Shown here: piece after piece, positions 45,276-56,398 of the stretch
How the letters are laid out: each line of letters starts with the position of its first letter
Numbering within the stretch: the first letter of the stretch is position 1
NCBI RefSeq assembly: GCF_023509825.1
Contig: NZ_JAKQXY010000001.1
Coordinates: 558,001-622,000 of the forward strand
DNA length: 64,000 nucleotides
Source: Spiroplasma attinicola
Lineage (GTDB): Bacteria; Bacillota_I; Bacilli_A; Mycoplasmatales; VBWQ01
Reading direction: 5' to 3'
The notes under the pieces: generated by a model
Database searches by the model: none
Seen by the model: the letters and a program-made list of their open reading frames with translations, nothing else
What the model was told of the DNA's origin: nothing
Made by a program: the position numbers and the translations under genes

Positions 45276-45774
45276 TTTAGAAATAATGTATAAAAGCTAT
45301 CATAATACTTTTGAAAATTTATCTATGGGTGGGGAACATAATAATAAGCCATGTGTTAAATCAAAAGAAGAAGCAATAAGTGGTGACCGTTTAAAAGAGG
45401 GATGTAACAAATGTAAAAAATATGAAGAAAATAAATCTGTTGATGCCATTTCTTTCAATAAAAATAAATTTATTTTTATTGAATTTAAAATTAAACAAAG
45501 ACAAAATATGAAAAATGAATTGCATAAGCTTTCTAAGACATTAAAAGATAAATTTTATTATTCATTAAAATGTTTTAGACATAATCTTGATAAAGATGAG
45601 GTTTGAGAACCAAGGCCAGTAGAAAAAATATTTGTTTATAAATTAGATGATAGAGTTAGAAATCAACGCATTGAACTTAAGCCCCTTAAATATGAATTGA
45701 AAGATACAAATATTGTGATAATGAGATCAGAAGATTTTGATGAAAAAATAAATAATTATAAATATAATATTTAG
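45244..45774 (+). CDS. PD-(D/E)XK nuclease-like protein, partner of the ATPase
   Basis: 176 aa from ATG 45244 (in-frame ATGs at 45247 and 45253 also possible; no strong ribosome site because it starts inside the ATPase gene). A nuclease-like core is seen at SVDAISFNKNKFIFIEFK: Asp67, Glu80 and Lys82 from the first ATG, spaced D-x12-E-x-K as in PD-(D/E)XK enzymes. Before it lie Cys residues 37, 54 and 57 (GCNKC), possibly metal-binding. The C-terminal part (WEPRPVEKIFVYKLDD to NIVIMRSEDF) is unrecognised. The role as effector is inferred from overlap with the ATPase; catalytic activity is not shown. Confidence 0.72.
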
Positions 45775-45804
45775 TATTTTTATAATTTGTATAAATTAAA
45801 TTAT

Positions 45805-45841
45805 AGAAAAAGATGGTTTTTAAAACGGCCATTTTTTTCTA
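45805..45841 (+). terminator. terminator of the ATPase-nuclease cassette
   Basis: AGAAAAA...ATGG pairs with CCAT...TTTTTCT, with a T-rich 3' side; it insulates the cassette from rpsB. Confidence 0.7.
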
Positions 45842-45872
45842 TAAAGACCTAGTAAATACAATAAAAAATGTG

Positions 45873-46004
45873 TATAATGTTTAATGCTTAATATAAATAG
45901 AGTTAATTTTAAGCAACACATTAATCAATTTCATAACCTAGTGCTTTTATTAAAGTGGTTATGTTGAAGTTAGTGGAAGAAAAACAAATTATGAAGGAGC
46001 AATT
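45873..46004 (+). promoter_or_regulatory. promoter and structured leader of rpsB-tsf
   Basis: TATAAT at 45873-45878 (TGTG before it; weak -35) begins a ~120-nt leader. CATAACC (45932-45938) pairs with GGTTATG (45957-45963), enclosing an 18-base loop with a secondary AGTG/AAGT-type pairing. Leaders before rpsB are known sites of S2 autoregulation in many bacteria; that it works so here is inference. Confidence 0.5.
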
Positions 46005-46823
46005 ATGTCAATTGTCACAAGAGAAAAACTTTTAGAAGCTGGTGTTCAATTCGGTCACCAAACAAAAAGATGAAATCCAAAAATGCGTAAATATATTTTT
46101 GGACAAAGAAATGGGATTCATATTATTGATTTACAAAAATCAATTCGTAAATTAGATGAAGCCTATAATTATGTTAAAGAACTTAGTGCTAATGGTGGCA
46201 AAATTTTGTTTGTTGGAACTAAAAAACAAGCAAAACAAGCGATTGAAGATGGTGCTTTAAAAACTAATTCACCTTATGTAACAGAACGTTGATTAGGTGG
46301 AAACTTAACAAACTTTAAAACAATTAAAAGTAGTATTAAAAAATTAATTGATTTAGAAAATAAAGCTAAAAGTGGTGAACTAAAATTATTAACAAAAAAA
46401 GAACAAATGTTACTTGAAAAAGAACGAAACCGTTTAGATAAAAATCTTGGCGGAATTAGAAATATGTATAAATTGCCAGATGCAGTTTTTGTTAGCGATA
46501 TTATTACTAATAAAATTGCTGTTGAAGAAGCAGTAAAATTAAATATTCCAGTAATTGCAATTTGTGATAGTAATAGCGATCCAGAAAAAATTAATTATAT
46601 TATTCCTGGAAATGATGATGCAACAAAATCAATTACTTTAATTACTAATATTATTGTGCAAGCAATTTTAGATGGTAGAAAACCACATTCAGGAACAACT
46701 AAAATTACAAAAGAAAATTCTGAAGATGAAACAAATGCACCTAAAACAGAAAAAACTGATCAAGCAGTAATAGTAAAACTTGTTGAAGCAGCAAAAACAG
46801 AAGTTGCAGATGCAAAATTATAA
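46005..46823 (+). CDS. rpsB: 30S ribosomal protein S2
   Basis: 272 aa. LLEAGVQFGHQTKRWNPKM near the N-terminus, YIFGQRNGIHIIDLQKS, ILFVGTKKQAKQAI, the ERWLGGNLTNFKTI segment, LPDAVFVSD and VIAICDSNSDPEKINYIIPGNDDA are all S2 signatures. The last ~35 residues are an acidic Lys/Glu/Thr-rich tail not found in short S2 proteins. ATG at 46005 after AAGGAG. Cotranscribed with tsf, 17 bp downstream. Confidence 0.97.
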
Positions 46824-46840
46824 AGGAGACAAGAACGAGA

Positions 46841-47686
46841 ATGTCAGAAGTTAAAGTTGATATTAACTTATTAAAAGAATTAAGAGCAGCAACTGGTGTT
46901 GGACTTAGTGATTGTCGTGAAGCTTTAGTTGAATCAAAAAATGATTTAGATAAAGCATTAGAAATTTTAAAAATTAAAGGGCTATCAAAAGCAATGGAAA
47001 AAGTTAATAATGTTGCTGTTGAAGGAATTACAAAAGTTTTAATTGATAAAAATCGTGCTGTAATTATTGAACTAAATTGTCAAACTGATTTTGTATCAAG
47101 TACGGTAGATTTTAATAATTTATTAAATCAAATCTTAGTAGCAATTATTAAAGAAGAAAAGCCAGTAGCAACTATAGAAAAAGCGTTAGCATTATCAGTT
47201 TCAAAAACAGAAACTTTAAATGATTTAATTGCTAAATCTATTGCTAAATTAGGTGAAAATATTGTTTTGAAACGATTCAAAGTAATTGATAAAACTAATA
47301 ATGAAATTTTTGGTTCTTATATTCATACTGGTGGAGTTAGAGCTGGACTTGTAACTCTTGCTGGAACTAAAGATCAAGAAGTAGCAAAAAATATTGCAAT
47401 GCAACTAGTTGCAATGAATCCAAAGTTTATTGATGTTAATGATATTGATCCAGGATATCGTCAAAGAGAATTAGAAATTGCAAGAGAACAAGTAAAAGAT
47501 ATTAATAAACCAAAAGAAATTATTGATCGAATGATTGAAGGTAAAGTTAATAAAGCGTTAGCAGAATTAACAATTACTAACCAAAGTTATATTAAAGATA
47601 ATTCAATGACAATTAAACAATATTTAAGCAAAAATAATGCTACAATTAAAAATATAATTCGATATGAAGTAGGAGAATTAATTTAA
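46841..47686 (+). CDS. tsf: elongation factor Ts
   Basis: Nucleotide exchange factor for EF-Tu. 281 aa. Starts with the UBA-like domain LLKELRAATGVGLSDCREALVES, then EGITKVLIDKNRAVIIELNCQTDFVSS, the GSYIHTGGVRAGLVTLAG segment and the helical C-terminal REQVKDINKPKEIIDRMIEGKVNKAL. AAGGAGA precedes the ATG. Second gene of the rpsB operon. Confidence 0.97.
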   Translation: MSEVKVDINLLKELRAATGVGLSDCREALVESKNDLDKALEILKIKGLSKAMEKVNNVAVEGITKVLIDKNRAVIIELNCQTDFVSSTVDFNNLLNQILVAIIKEEKPVATIEKALALSVSKTETLNDLIAKSIAKLGENIVLKRFKVIDKTNNEIFGSYIHTGGVRAGLVTLAGTKDQEVAKNIAMQLVAMNPKFIDVNDIDPGYRQRELEIAREQVKDINKPKEIIDRMIEGKVNKALAELTITNQSYIKDNSMTIKQYLSKNNATIKNIIRYEVGELI

Positions 47687-47723
47687 TTAATTCAAAAAAA
47701 ACACTTTATGGAGGATAAATTAA

Positions 47724-48398
47724 ATGGTTAGTTTTAAAATTATATATTATGTTTTATTAGTAATGTTTGTTTTACTAGCTTCAGTTTTCTTTTGAGGCTT
47801 TATTACTTATAAAAGAACAAGAACTGAAACTAAGTTCTTAAATAAACCATTGTTTACATTGTCAATTATTATGGCAGTAATTGGTATTGCTTTTACGATA
47901 GTACCGCTTGGAATGAAACTTTGAACTTATGATGATAGTTATATTCGTTCAGATCCAGCATTTATTTCAATCTTAGTTTTTGAATTTCTTTTCTTAGTAG
48001 CATTTTTAATTTTGGCTTATTTATTTGCTTATGATTTTGGTATTGCTTTAGATGCAGAAAATAATACTTTACAATTTTTTGGTCAAGCAATTAATACTGA
48101 AAAAATTATTTCATTAGAAACAAAGAAAAATAGTTTACAAGTTATTTATGAACAAGGATATCGAAATAATAAAAAGAAAATTACAATCTTTACACCAAAG
48201 GCAAAACTCTTTGCTAAAGAGGTTCTTGTTGATATTATTGCAAGAAACCAAGCAAATCGCGAAGAGATTGCAGCACAACAAGCAATCTTAACACAAGATA
48301 TTAATCTTGATACAAATATTAATGAAGTTAATTTAGAAAATCTTGATACAACATCAGTGACAACTAATGTTGAATCTAATCAAGAACAACAATCATAA
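47724..48398 (+). CDS. three-pass membrane protein between tsf and pyrH, unknown function
   Basis: 224 aa, ATG at 47724 after TGGAGG. Three hydrophobic segments: YYVLLVMFVLLASVFFWGFI (residues 8-27), LFTLSIIMAVIGIAFTIVPLG (about 43-63) and FISILVFEFLFLVAFLILAYLFAY (about 80-103). A PH-like hydrophilic domain (DAENNTLQFFGQAINTEKIISLETKKNSL) and an acidic Gln/Asn tail follow. No family recognised. It interrupts the usual tsf-pyrH adjacency and ends at a terminator. Confidence 0.72.
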
Positions 48399-48415
48399 TA
48401 AATTGAAAAAATGAT

Positions 48416-48446
48416 AAAAAACCACAACTATTCTTGTGGTTTTTTA
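48416..48446 (+). terminator. terminator
   Basis: AAAAACCACAA/TTGTGGTTTTTT perfect stem with CTATTC loop; a TATAAT box for pyrH follows at 48450-48455. Confidence 0.9.
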
Positions 48447-48485
48447 TTGTATAATACATATAATTAAATAAATTTGGAGGAGAAA

Positions 48486-49220
48486 GTGGAAAAATTTAAG
48501 TATAAAAGAATTTTATTGAAGGTTAGTGGTGAAGCTTTAGGTTTGAAAGATGACTTATATAATAACCAAAAAATTGATAAAGTTTGTCAACAAATTAAAA
48601 CTTTAATTAATAATCAAGTTGAAGTTGCTTTAGTAATCGGTGGTGGCAATATTTGAAGAGGAGCCAAGCAAGGTTCTGCAGTTGGTTTAGATCGAATTAA
48701 TGCTGATTATATGGGCATGTTAGCAACAATTATGAATGCTTTAGTTTTAGAATCAAAATTAAAAACTTTAGGTTTAAATGTTATTGTTCAATCAGCATTA
48801 GAAGTTAATAAAGTTGCTGAACCATATTATTATAAAAAAGCAATTAGTCGTTTAGAAAAAGGTTATGTTGTTATTTTTGCGGGTGGTACGGGTTATCCTT
48901 ACTTTACTACTGATACAACAGCCGCTTTAAGAGCAGCAGAGATTAAAGCTGATGTTATTTTAATGGCTAAAAATGGTGTTGATGGTGTTTATGATCAAGA
49001 TCCATTAGTTCATAAAAATGCTACTCGTTTTAATTCTTTAAGTTATCAAGATATTACTAATAAAAATTTAAAAGTAATGGATTTAACTGCTTCAACAATG
49101 TCAATGGAAGCTAATTTAGATATCTTAGTTTTTGATATTAATAAACCAGATAATATTATTAAAGCAGCACAAGGCAAAGCTGTTTCAACAATTATTAGTA
49201 ATAAAAAAAAGAAAGGATAA
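48486..49220 (+). CDS. pyrH: UMP kinase
   Basis: Phosphorylates UMP to UDP. 244 aa, GTG start at 48486 seven bases after TTGGAGG; an in-frame TTG at 48474 would include that site and is rejected. Amino-acid-kinase motifs: RILLKVSGEALG, VALVIGGGNIWRGA, RINADYMGMLATIMNAL, VVIFAGGTGYPYFTTDTTAALRAAEI (substrate loop) and ADVILMAKNGVDGVYDQDP. Ribosome-recycling factor frr, often next, is absent; pta follows after 7 bp. Confidence 0.96.
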
Positions 49221-49227
49221 AATTATA

Positions 49228-50277
49228 ATGACTTTAAAAGATCATATTTTAATGACTATTTACCAACAAAAAAATTCTAAACCAATTAAGATTTTATTTC
49301 CTGAAGCAGAAAATGAAAAGATTCAATCTGTAGCATTAAAATTAATTAATGAAGAATTTAATATTAATAACGAAAAAATTAAAATTAATAAATTAGTTAC
49401 TCCAGTTTTATTATTTGAAAAAACAGAAACAATTCCAAATGAATTGAAAAACTATGCAATTGTTGTGTCTGATAAAGAAAAAAAACAATTAAGCGAAGAA
49501 TTATATAATTTAAGAAAAGATAAAGGTTTAACTTTAGAGCAAGCTAAAACTTTAATTGATGGTAAAAATTACTATGGGACAATGTTATTAAAAACTAATG
49601 TTGTTGATTGTTTAGTTGCTGGTATTAACTTTACTACTGCTGATATTTTACGACCGGCATTACAAATTATTAAGCCAAAACCAGGTATTAAAACAATTTC
49701 TAGTGCTTTTTTAATGAATAAAGAACAAGAACTTTATATTTTTGCTGATGGTTCAATTAATATTAAGCCAACAGTTGAACAATTAATTGATATTGCAAAA
49801 GCAAGTGTTGATCTTTCTGCTTCATTAAATTTAAAAGCTTTTGATAATAATCATTTTTCGCAAATTAAATTAGCTTTATTATCATATTCAACTAATAATA
49901 GTGGTACTGGTGAAGATGTTATTAAAATGCATAATCTTGCTACTAATTTAAAAAATATTAATTGAGGTAAAGAAAAAGTTATTGTTGCTGGGGAAATTCA
50001 ATTTGATGCAGCATTTGATGAAGCAACACGAAGAAAGAAATTTCCAGAGTTAGATTTTGCTGGACCATGTAATATTTTTATTTTCCCTGATTTAAATGCT
50101 AGCAATATTAGTTATAAAGTTGCTCAAAGATTGGGTGGTTATCAGGCTGTTGGACCGATTATTTTAGGATTGAATCAGCCAGTAAATGATTTATCACGAG
50201 GTGCTGCAATTGATGATATTTTTTGTACAGCTTTAATTGCTTGTGCTCAAACTGCTGTAAAAGAAAATAAAGTTTAA
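49228..50277 (+). CDS. pta: phosphate acetyltransferase
   Basis: Converts acetyl-CoA and phosphate to acetyl phosphate. 349 aa, the short single-domain form. Seen: KILFPEAENEKI near residue 20, DGKNYYGTMLLKTNVVDCLVAG, PALQIIKPKPGIKTISSAFLM, AFSTNNS-type segment (here LLSYSTNNSGTGEDVIKM), GEIQFDAAFDEATRRKK, and PDLNASNISYKVAQRLGGYQAVGPIILGLNQPVNDLSRGA. Forms the ATP-yielding acetate branch with ackA, 24 bp downstream. Confidence 0.96.
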
Positions 50278-50301
50278 TAAAAGTAGAGGAGAATTATAGT
50301 A

Positions 50302-51555
50302 ATGGAAATTAATGATAAAATCTTAGTTATTAATGCTGGTTCTAGTTCAATTAAATTTCAATTATTTCAATTGGTTAATGAAAAACCAGAATTTGAAATT
50401 TTAGCTAAAGGATTAGTTGAGAGAATTGCAATTTCTGGTAGCAGAATTATCACTGAAATTATTAAAAATAAAAATGTTGTCAAACATGAAAAAACAATCA
50501 CAATTAAAGATCATGATTTTGGTGCTAAGTTAATTATTGAACAATTAGAAGCATTCAAAGTAATTAAAGATTTTGATGAAGTTGTTGGTATTGGTCATCG
50601 ATTAGTTCATGGTGGTCAAAAATTTGTTACCTCAACCATTATTAATCATCAAGTTGAAGCGGCACTAATTGAAAGTGTTGCTTTGGCACCTTTACATAAT
50701 CCACCAGCTTTGAAAGGTTATCATGCTTTTAAAGTTTTAAATCCAAAGATTAAACATGTTGCTGTCTTTGATACTTCATTTCATTGTACTTTACCTGCTG
50801 AAAAATACCTTTATTCTGTACCTTATAGTTGATATCAAAATTATCAAATTAAACGCTATGGCTTTCATGGTATTAGTTATCGTTATATTTTAGAAAAATT
50901 AACTGAAATTTTAAAAAAACCAGCACAAAGTATTAACACCATTGTTTGTCACTTAGGTAATGGTGCTAGTGTTTGTGCTATTAAAAAAGGTCAAAGTTAC
51001 AATACTAGTATGGGATTAACACCATTAGATGGTTTAATTATGGGAACAAGAAGTGGTATTATTGATCCTTCAATTCACAATTATCTTTGTCAAATTACTA
51101 AAAATAGTAAACAACCTGAAACAATTGTTAGTGTTACTGATGCTTTAAATAAGGATTCCGGATTATTAGGGATTAGTGAAGTTTCTTCTGATATTCGTGA
51201 TGTTGTTGCTGCCCAAAATGATAATAAACACCCAAAACAAAAGCAAGCTGCTTTAGCAATCAAAATGTTTACGCAAAGAATTGCTAATTATATTATTCAA
51301 TATGCTAATGATTTGGATAATCAAGTTGATGCTTTAGTTTTTACTGCTGGGATTGGCGAAAATGCTGCTGAAATTCGCCAAGCAATTATTGATGAAATTA
51401 AAATTTTATCATTAAAACTTAATGAGAAAAAAAATCAAGCATCATATTCAGATTACCTATTAATTAGTGAATCTAGTTCAAAAATTCCCGTTTATAAAAT
51501 TAGAACAAACGAAGAAATTATGATTTGTTATGATACTTTTACTTTAATTAAATAA
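50302..51555 (+). CDS. ackA: acetate kinase
   Basis: Makes ATP and acetate from acetyl phosphate. 417 aa. LVINAGSSSIKFQLF near the start, GHRLVHGGQKF, LAPLHNPPALKG, VFDTSFHCTLP, RYGFHGISYRYI, VCHLGNGASVCAIKKGQSYNTSMGLTPLDGLIMGTRSG, and FTAGIGENAAEIRQ are all diagnostic. ATG at 50302 after AGAGGAG. Ends at a strong terminator. Confidence 0.97.
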
Positions 51556-51559
51556 TTTT

Positions 51560-51584
51560 AAAAAGACCAAATGGTCTTTTTTTA
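51560..51584 (+). terminator. terminator after ackA
   Basis: AAAAAGACCA/TGGTCTTTTT stem with a very short loop and T-tail; ends the pyrH-pta-ackA unit. Confidence 0.85.
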
Positions 51585-51688
51585 TTGTCGTAATTTAACA
51601 AAGAATTTTTAAGAATATATTTATTACAGTATTCACTTATATTATAATTTACTTATATTAAAAAATTTTGAAGTGAGGGGAAAAGACA

Positions 51689-53230
51689 ATGAGTAAAAAG
51701 ACAAAAGTAGTTTTAGTTGGTATTAATCATGCTGGAACAACAGCTGTTAAAGCTTTAATTCGTAATTATCCAGATGCAGAAATAGTTTGTTATGATCGTA
51801 ATGATAATATTTCATTTTTAGGATGTGGAATTGCTTTATGAGTTGGTAAAGAATTTAATGATGCGAGAGGTTTATTTTATGCTTCTGCTGAACAATTAAC
51901 TAAAATGGGTGCCAAAGTTAATATGGCACACGAAATGACAAAGTTAAATACTAATACCAAAACTTTAACAATTAAAAATTTAAAAACTGATCAAGCATTT
52001 ACTGAAACTTATGACAAATTAATTTTAGCAATTGGTTCATGACCAATTTTAAATCCAGGTGGTAAAGAAATTCCTGGTTTATTAGCATTAAAAAATGGTG
52101 TAGTGCAAGATGATTTACTTAATGGTTATAAATTAACAGAAGGAATTTATCTTTCAAAATTATATCAACATGCTCAAACGCTTATTACGGAATTAAACAA
52201 AAGTTCTGTTAAAAATGTTGTTGTAATTGGTGCTGGTTATATTGGCATTGAATTAGTAGAAGCATTTACTAAAATTAATAAAGAAGTTACTTTAATTGAT
52301 TTTGAAAATCGTATTATGCCAAGATATTATGATCCTGAGTTTACTAATGATTTAGAAACTGATATGAAAAAAGCTGGTGTTAAATTACAATTAGGTGAAG
52401 TCTTAACTGAATTTACTGTTAAAAATAATCATGTTAGTGAAGTTATAACAAATCGTGGTAAATATCAAGCTGATTTAGTAATTATGGCAGTTGGATTTTT
52501 ACCAAATACTAAAGTATTAATCAATAACGATGGTTCAAGTGAATTAAAATTAGATGCTCGTGGGGCAATTATTGTTAATAAATATTTCCAAACTTCAAAT
52601 GATGATGTTTATGCTGTTGGTGATTGTATTGCAATTCATTCAAATGCCTGAGGACGAGATGTTAATATTGCTTTAGCAACAAATGCTGTTCGTAGTGGTT
52701 TAGTTGCTGGTTTAAATGTTGCAACTAATAATCAAGTTCCATTCCCTGGAGTTCAAGGAACTAATGCGATTTCTGTTTTTGGTTGAAAGTTTGCTGCAAC
52801 AGGATTATCAGAAATTTCTGCTAAAGCAATTTTTGGTCAAGAAAATGTTGATGCAATTTATTATCAAGATACAATTTATCCACCATTTATGAAAGATAAT
52901 CATCAAGTAAAAATTAAAATTGTTTGAGACAAGAAAACACGAAAAATTTTAGGTGCTGAAGTTGGTTCACAATATGATCATACTGAAGTTATTTATATGT
53001 TTTCTTTAGCAATTATGAAAAATGTAACAATTGATGAACTACCATTAATTGATATGTATTTCTTACCACACTTTAATAAACCATATAATTATGTAACAGC
53101 AGCAGCAGTGTTAGCGACTGGTCTTTTAAGTCAAAATGATATAATATATCCAGATCCATATGAAAAAGGAGCACAGCTAAATGAAGCAGCAGCATCGCAA
53201 ACAACAAACCAAGAAGAAAAAGGATGATAA
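51689..53230 (+). CDS. nox: NADH oxidase (CoA-disulfide-reductase family)
   Basis: FAD enzyme that oxidises NADH with oxygen, probably to water, regenerating NAD for glycolysis. 513 aa; family members are about 450, the surplus being mainly a C-terminal tail. FAD site VVLVGINHAGTTAV, redox Cys46 in SFLGCGIALWVG, NAD site VVVIGAGYIGIELVEAF, the DVYAVGDCIAIH FAD-ribityl segment, and the dimer domain from about residue 340. The ATG at 51689 follows GAGGGGAAAAG. A TATAAT at 51643-51648 is a likely promoter. The last 50 bp overlap the next gene; the codon before TAA is TGA, read as Trp. Confidence 0.94.
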
Positions 53231-54314
53231 GTCTAAACTACCAGTTCAAGAAATTAAATATCGCCTTCCTTGATATTTAAAAATAATCCTTTTATTAACA
53301 TTTCCAATTTGAATTATTCCAAAATTGCTTATTAATTTAATTTTAGGAAAGAAGATATATGATTATTTAGAATACTTTCCTAAATCTGGAATTGTAGATA
53401 ATCCTAATTATCCCAATGTTGAATGAAATACTTTAGCATTTTATAATCATGATATGGAAGTAAAAAAAGCTTCAAAAAAATTATTAATTAGTGAAAAAGA
53501 ATGAGCTAATCTTAAACCAGAAGATATTAAAATTACTAGTTTTGATAATACAAATTTAGCAACATTTTTATTTATTAATAAAAAACCAACTAATAAATGA
53601 GTTATTGTTTTACACGGATGAATGCAAAATCGTTATAGTATTTTATACTTAGCAAAACCTTTTTATGAAGAAGGATATAATGTTTTAGTTTATGATGCTA
53701 GAAATCATGGTAGCAGTGATATTACAGCAACAACATTTGGTAAAAATGAAGCAAGAGATTTATTAGCAGTAATTAAGTATTTAAAAACACGATATAAAGA
53801 AAATATTTTGGAATATGCTTTGATTGGTAATAGCATGGGTGCTTCAACAATTCTTCAAGGCTTAGTTACTTTACCTTTAAAAGATTATGGTGTAAAATCA
53901 GCAATTTTTGATTGTGGTTATGATGATTTTAGTCATATGATAAAAATTTTAGGTCAAATAAATCTTAAAGTTAATTGATTTTGATTTTATTTTGGTATTA
54001 AATGATGATTTTTTTATTATGACAAATTTAACATGAATGATGTTAAACCAATTCGACAAATTAGTAATTGTGCTGAAACACCAATGTTATTTATTCATGG
54101 AACATTAGATCAAACTGTGCCAATTACAATGACAAAAAGAATTTATCAAGCAAAAGTTGAAAGTGAAAATGCCACTCAAAGACAAGGTTTTAGCCAATTA
54201 TTAATTGTTGAAAATGCTGGTCATATTCAATCAATCACAACTGATTATGAATTGTATACTAGTACAGTTTTAAAATTTGTTAAACGATGATTTAGTAATG
54301 ATAAGGGCAAGTAA
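53181..54314 (+). CDS. membrane-anchored alpha/beta hydrolase
   Basis: 377 aa, ATG at 53181 with AAGGAG ten bases upstream, inside nox. A basic N-terminus (MKQQHRKQQTKKKKDDK) precedes one membrane segment at residues ~33-57. The hydrolase core has VLHGWMQNR (oxyanion), LVYDARNHGSS, nucleophile elbow GNSMGAS with Ser218, and downstream FIHGTLDQTVP (Asp) and ENAGHIQS (His). Such proteins are esterases or lysophospholipases; substrate unknown. The 50-bp overlap suggests coupled translation with nox, and lplA follows 24 bp later. Confidence 0.88.
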
Positions 54315-54338
54315 ATTTATCATATTAAAGGAGTAAAA

Positions 54339-55331
54339 ATGATTTATTATCGTAATGAAAGTAAAGATCCTTATTATAATTTAGCGTTAGAAGAATTACT
54401 AACAAAAGATGAAACAATAACTGATGACATTTTATTATTATGACAAAATGATAATACAATTGTTATTGGTGTTAATCAAAATACAATTGAAGAAGTAAAT
54501 AATGATTATGTTAAAGCACAGAATGTTAATGTTGTCCGCAGATTATCCGGTGGTGGTGCTGTCTATCATGATTTAGGAAATTTAAACTTTACTTTTATTT
54601 TTAATAAAAACAAAGATAATGTTCGTAATTATCCATTATTTACTAAACCGATTATTACTGTTTTACAAAAGTTAGGTGTTAATGCCCAATTTAGTGGCAA
54701 AAATGATTTAGAAGTTGCTGGGAAAAAAATTTCTGGTAATGCCCAATATGTTTATAAAAACCGGATTATGCATCATGGCACAATTTTATTTGATGTTGAT
54801 TTAACAATTTTACCGCAAACTTTAAAACCTGACTTAACAAAATTACAATCAAAAGCAATTAAATCAGTTCAAGCACGAGTAACAAACATTTTACCGTTAT
54901 TAGATCAAAAAATTACAATTGCGCAATTTAAAGATTTAATTATTGAAGAATTAAAAACAACAAAAGGAACAAAAATTCTTGATGTCAGTCCAGAATTAGT
55001 AGCCAAAGCTCAACAATTAGCACAAGCAAAATATCGTACTTGACAATGAAATTATGGTAATTCACCTGCCTTTAATTTAGAAAATAAAGTTTACTTACAA
55101 GATAAAGGTACCGTTGATGTTAAGATTGCAGTTGAGCAAGGAATAATTAAAACAATTAAGATTTATGGTGATTTTCTTGGATCTAAAGGAACAAAAATTT
55201 TAGAAAGTCAACTAGTTAATCAACCTTATAATTATCAGACAATTAATAAATTACTTAATGAAAGTGAAGTTAAAGCAGTTTTTGGTTCAAACTTTACTAA
55301 AGATGAAATTGTTCGGATTTTAGTTAAATAA
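54339..55331 (+). CDS. lplA: lipoate-protein ligase A
   Basis: Attaches scavenged lipoate to the E2 subunit of pyruvate dehydrogenase through lipoyl-AMP. 330 aa. Motifs: VIGVNQNTIEEVN, VVRRLSGGGAVYHDLGNLNFTFI (lipoate-binding loop), SGKNDLEVAGKKISGNAQYVYKNRIMHHGTILFDVDL (ATP- and lipoyl-AMP-binding Lys), SVQARVTNI, and a C-terminal accessory domain from residue ~250 (KDKGTVDVKIAVEQGIIKTI). ATG at 54339 after AAAGGAG. Its last ~220 bp are duplicated downstream as a broken copy. Confidence 0.95.
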
Positions 55332-55343
55332 CGGGGTAACAAA

Positions 55344-56267
55344 ATGACTAAATATCTTGATCGAGATAAATTACTAGAAAAATTACAACAACAAAAAAAT
55401 TGATATAATAGTGATAATTCATTTTTTAGTGATGATTTAAAAGTTCATTTAATAAATAGTGTTAATGTAATTATTAATCAAGTCAATAATGGTGTTTTTG
55501 ATGTTAAAGCAAACGATTCAGAAACATATGTCTCATGATTACCAGAAGAAGACTTATGGTGTGTAACTAGATTTATTGAGCATTATTTTGAAAGATTAAT
55601 TAAATTTGGTTCAACAATCAATAGTACAGAAATGGCACTGGAAGTAAAATTATATTGTCAGCGTTATGGTTTTAAAAGAACAAATGATAGTGTTATTTTA
55701 AAATTTCATAATATTGAGTATTTAGCCTTTAAATTTGTTGTAGAGCATGGTAATCCTTATGATATTGAAATTAAAAGAGGAATGTCACAAATATCAGAAC
55801 AATGTTTAAAGTTTTGAGATTTACAAACTAAGAAATATGCACAAGCGATTCTTAAGTGATTAAAAATAAATCCTTTTAAACAAGAACAAGTTTTTGTTAA
55901 TGAAATAATAGAAGAACCCCATATGTCATGATTACCAGAAGAAGATTTGTGATGTGTAACTAGATTTATTGAGCATTATTTTGAAAGATTAATTAAATTT
56001 GGTCGAACAATAAATAGCAAAGAGATGGCATTAGAACTGAAATTATACCAAGAACATTTTGCTAATAACAGAAAAGAAAATAGTGTAATCTTAAAGTTTC
56101 GCAATGTTGAGCATTTAGGATTTAATTTAATTATTGAATATGGCAATCCTTACAATATAAAAATTAAAAAAGGCATGACAGCTAAAACAAAACAATCAGT
56201 AAAAGCTTGAGCACAACAAACTGCAATATATGCTGAAAAGATTAATGAATGATTTAATATATCTTAA
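55344..56267 (+). CDS. protein with two tandem copies of an HNH-associated-like domain
   Basis: 307 aa, ATG at 55344, 12 bp after lplA. Residues 64-160 and 193-300 are two copies of one ~100-residue domain: both begin SWLPEEDLWCVTRFIEHYFERLIKFG and contain TINS.EMALE.KLY, SVILKF.N.E.L and GNPY.I.I..GM. The R...SV..K..N...L...G pattern resembles a small domain found beside HNH nuclease domains in restriction proteins and thought to bind DNA; no nuclease residues are present here, so this is inference. All Trp in WLPEEDLW (except one TGG at 55558) use TGA. A single-domain paralogue lies at 56642-57007. Confidence 0.78.
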
Positions 56268-56300
56268 TTACTAAAAAGCCTTATAAGTGAGTCTTATAAG

Positions 56301-56370
56301 AATTATTATATCAATCATTTTAGTTAATAGTATTTATATGTTTAATTTCCCCCTCCAGAAAACTGGGGGA
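56301..56370. repeat. direct repeat copy A with G/C-run hairpin
   Basis: The first 47 bases (AATTATTATATCAATCATTT...) are identical to copy B at 57659. Both are followed by CCCCCTCCAGAAAACTGGGGG, a hairpin. In copy B this DNA is the upstream region of a minus-strand ECF gene and carries a TATAAT in that direction; in copy A no gene follows, indicating a deletion. Confidence 0.88.
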
Positions 56371-56398
56371 AAATTCCTGGTGGTTTTTTAAAACGAGA

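Noticed and set aside
49132-49227. N-terminal extension of pta into pyrH
   Set aside because: Would overlap the pyrH C-terminus; ATG at 49228 with GAAAGG upstream fits the family length.
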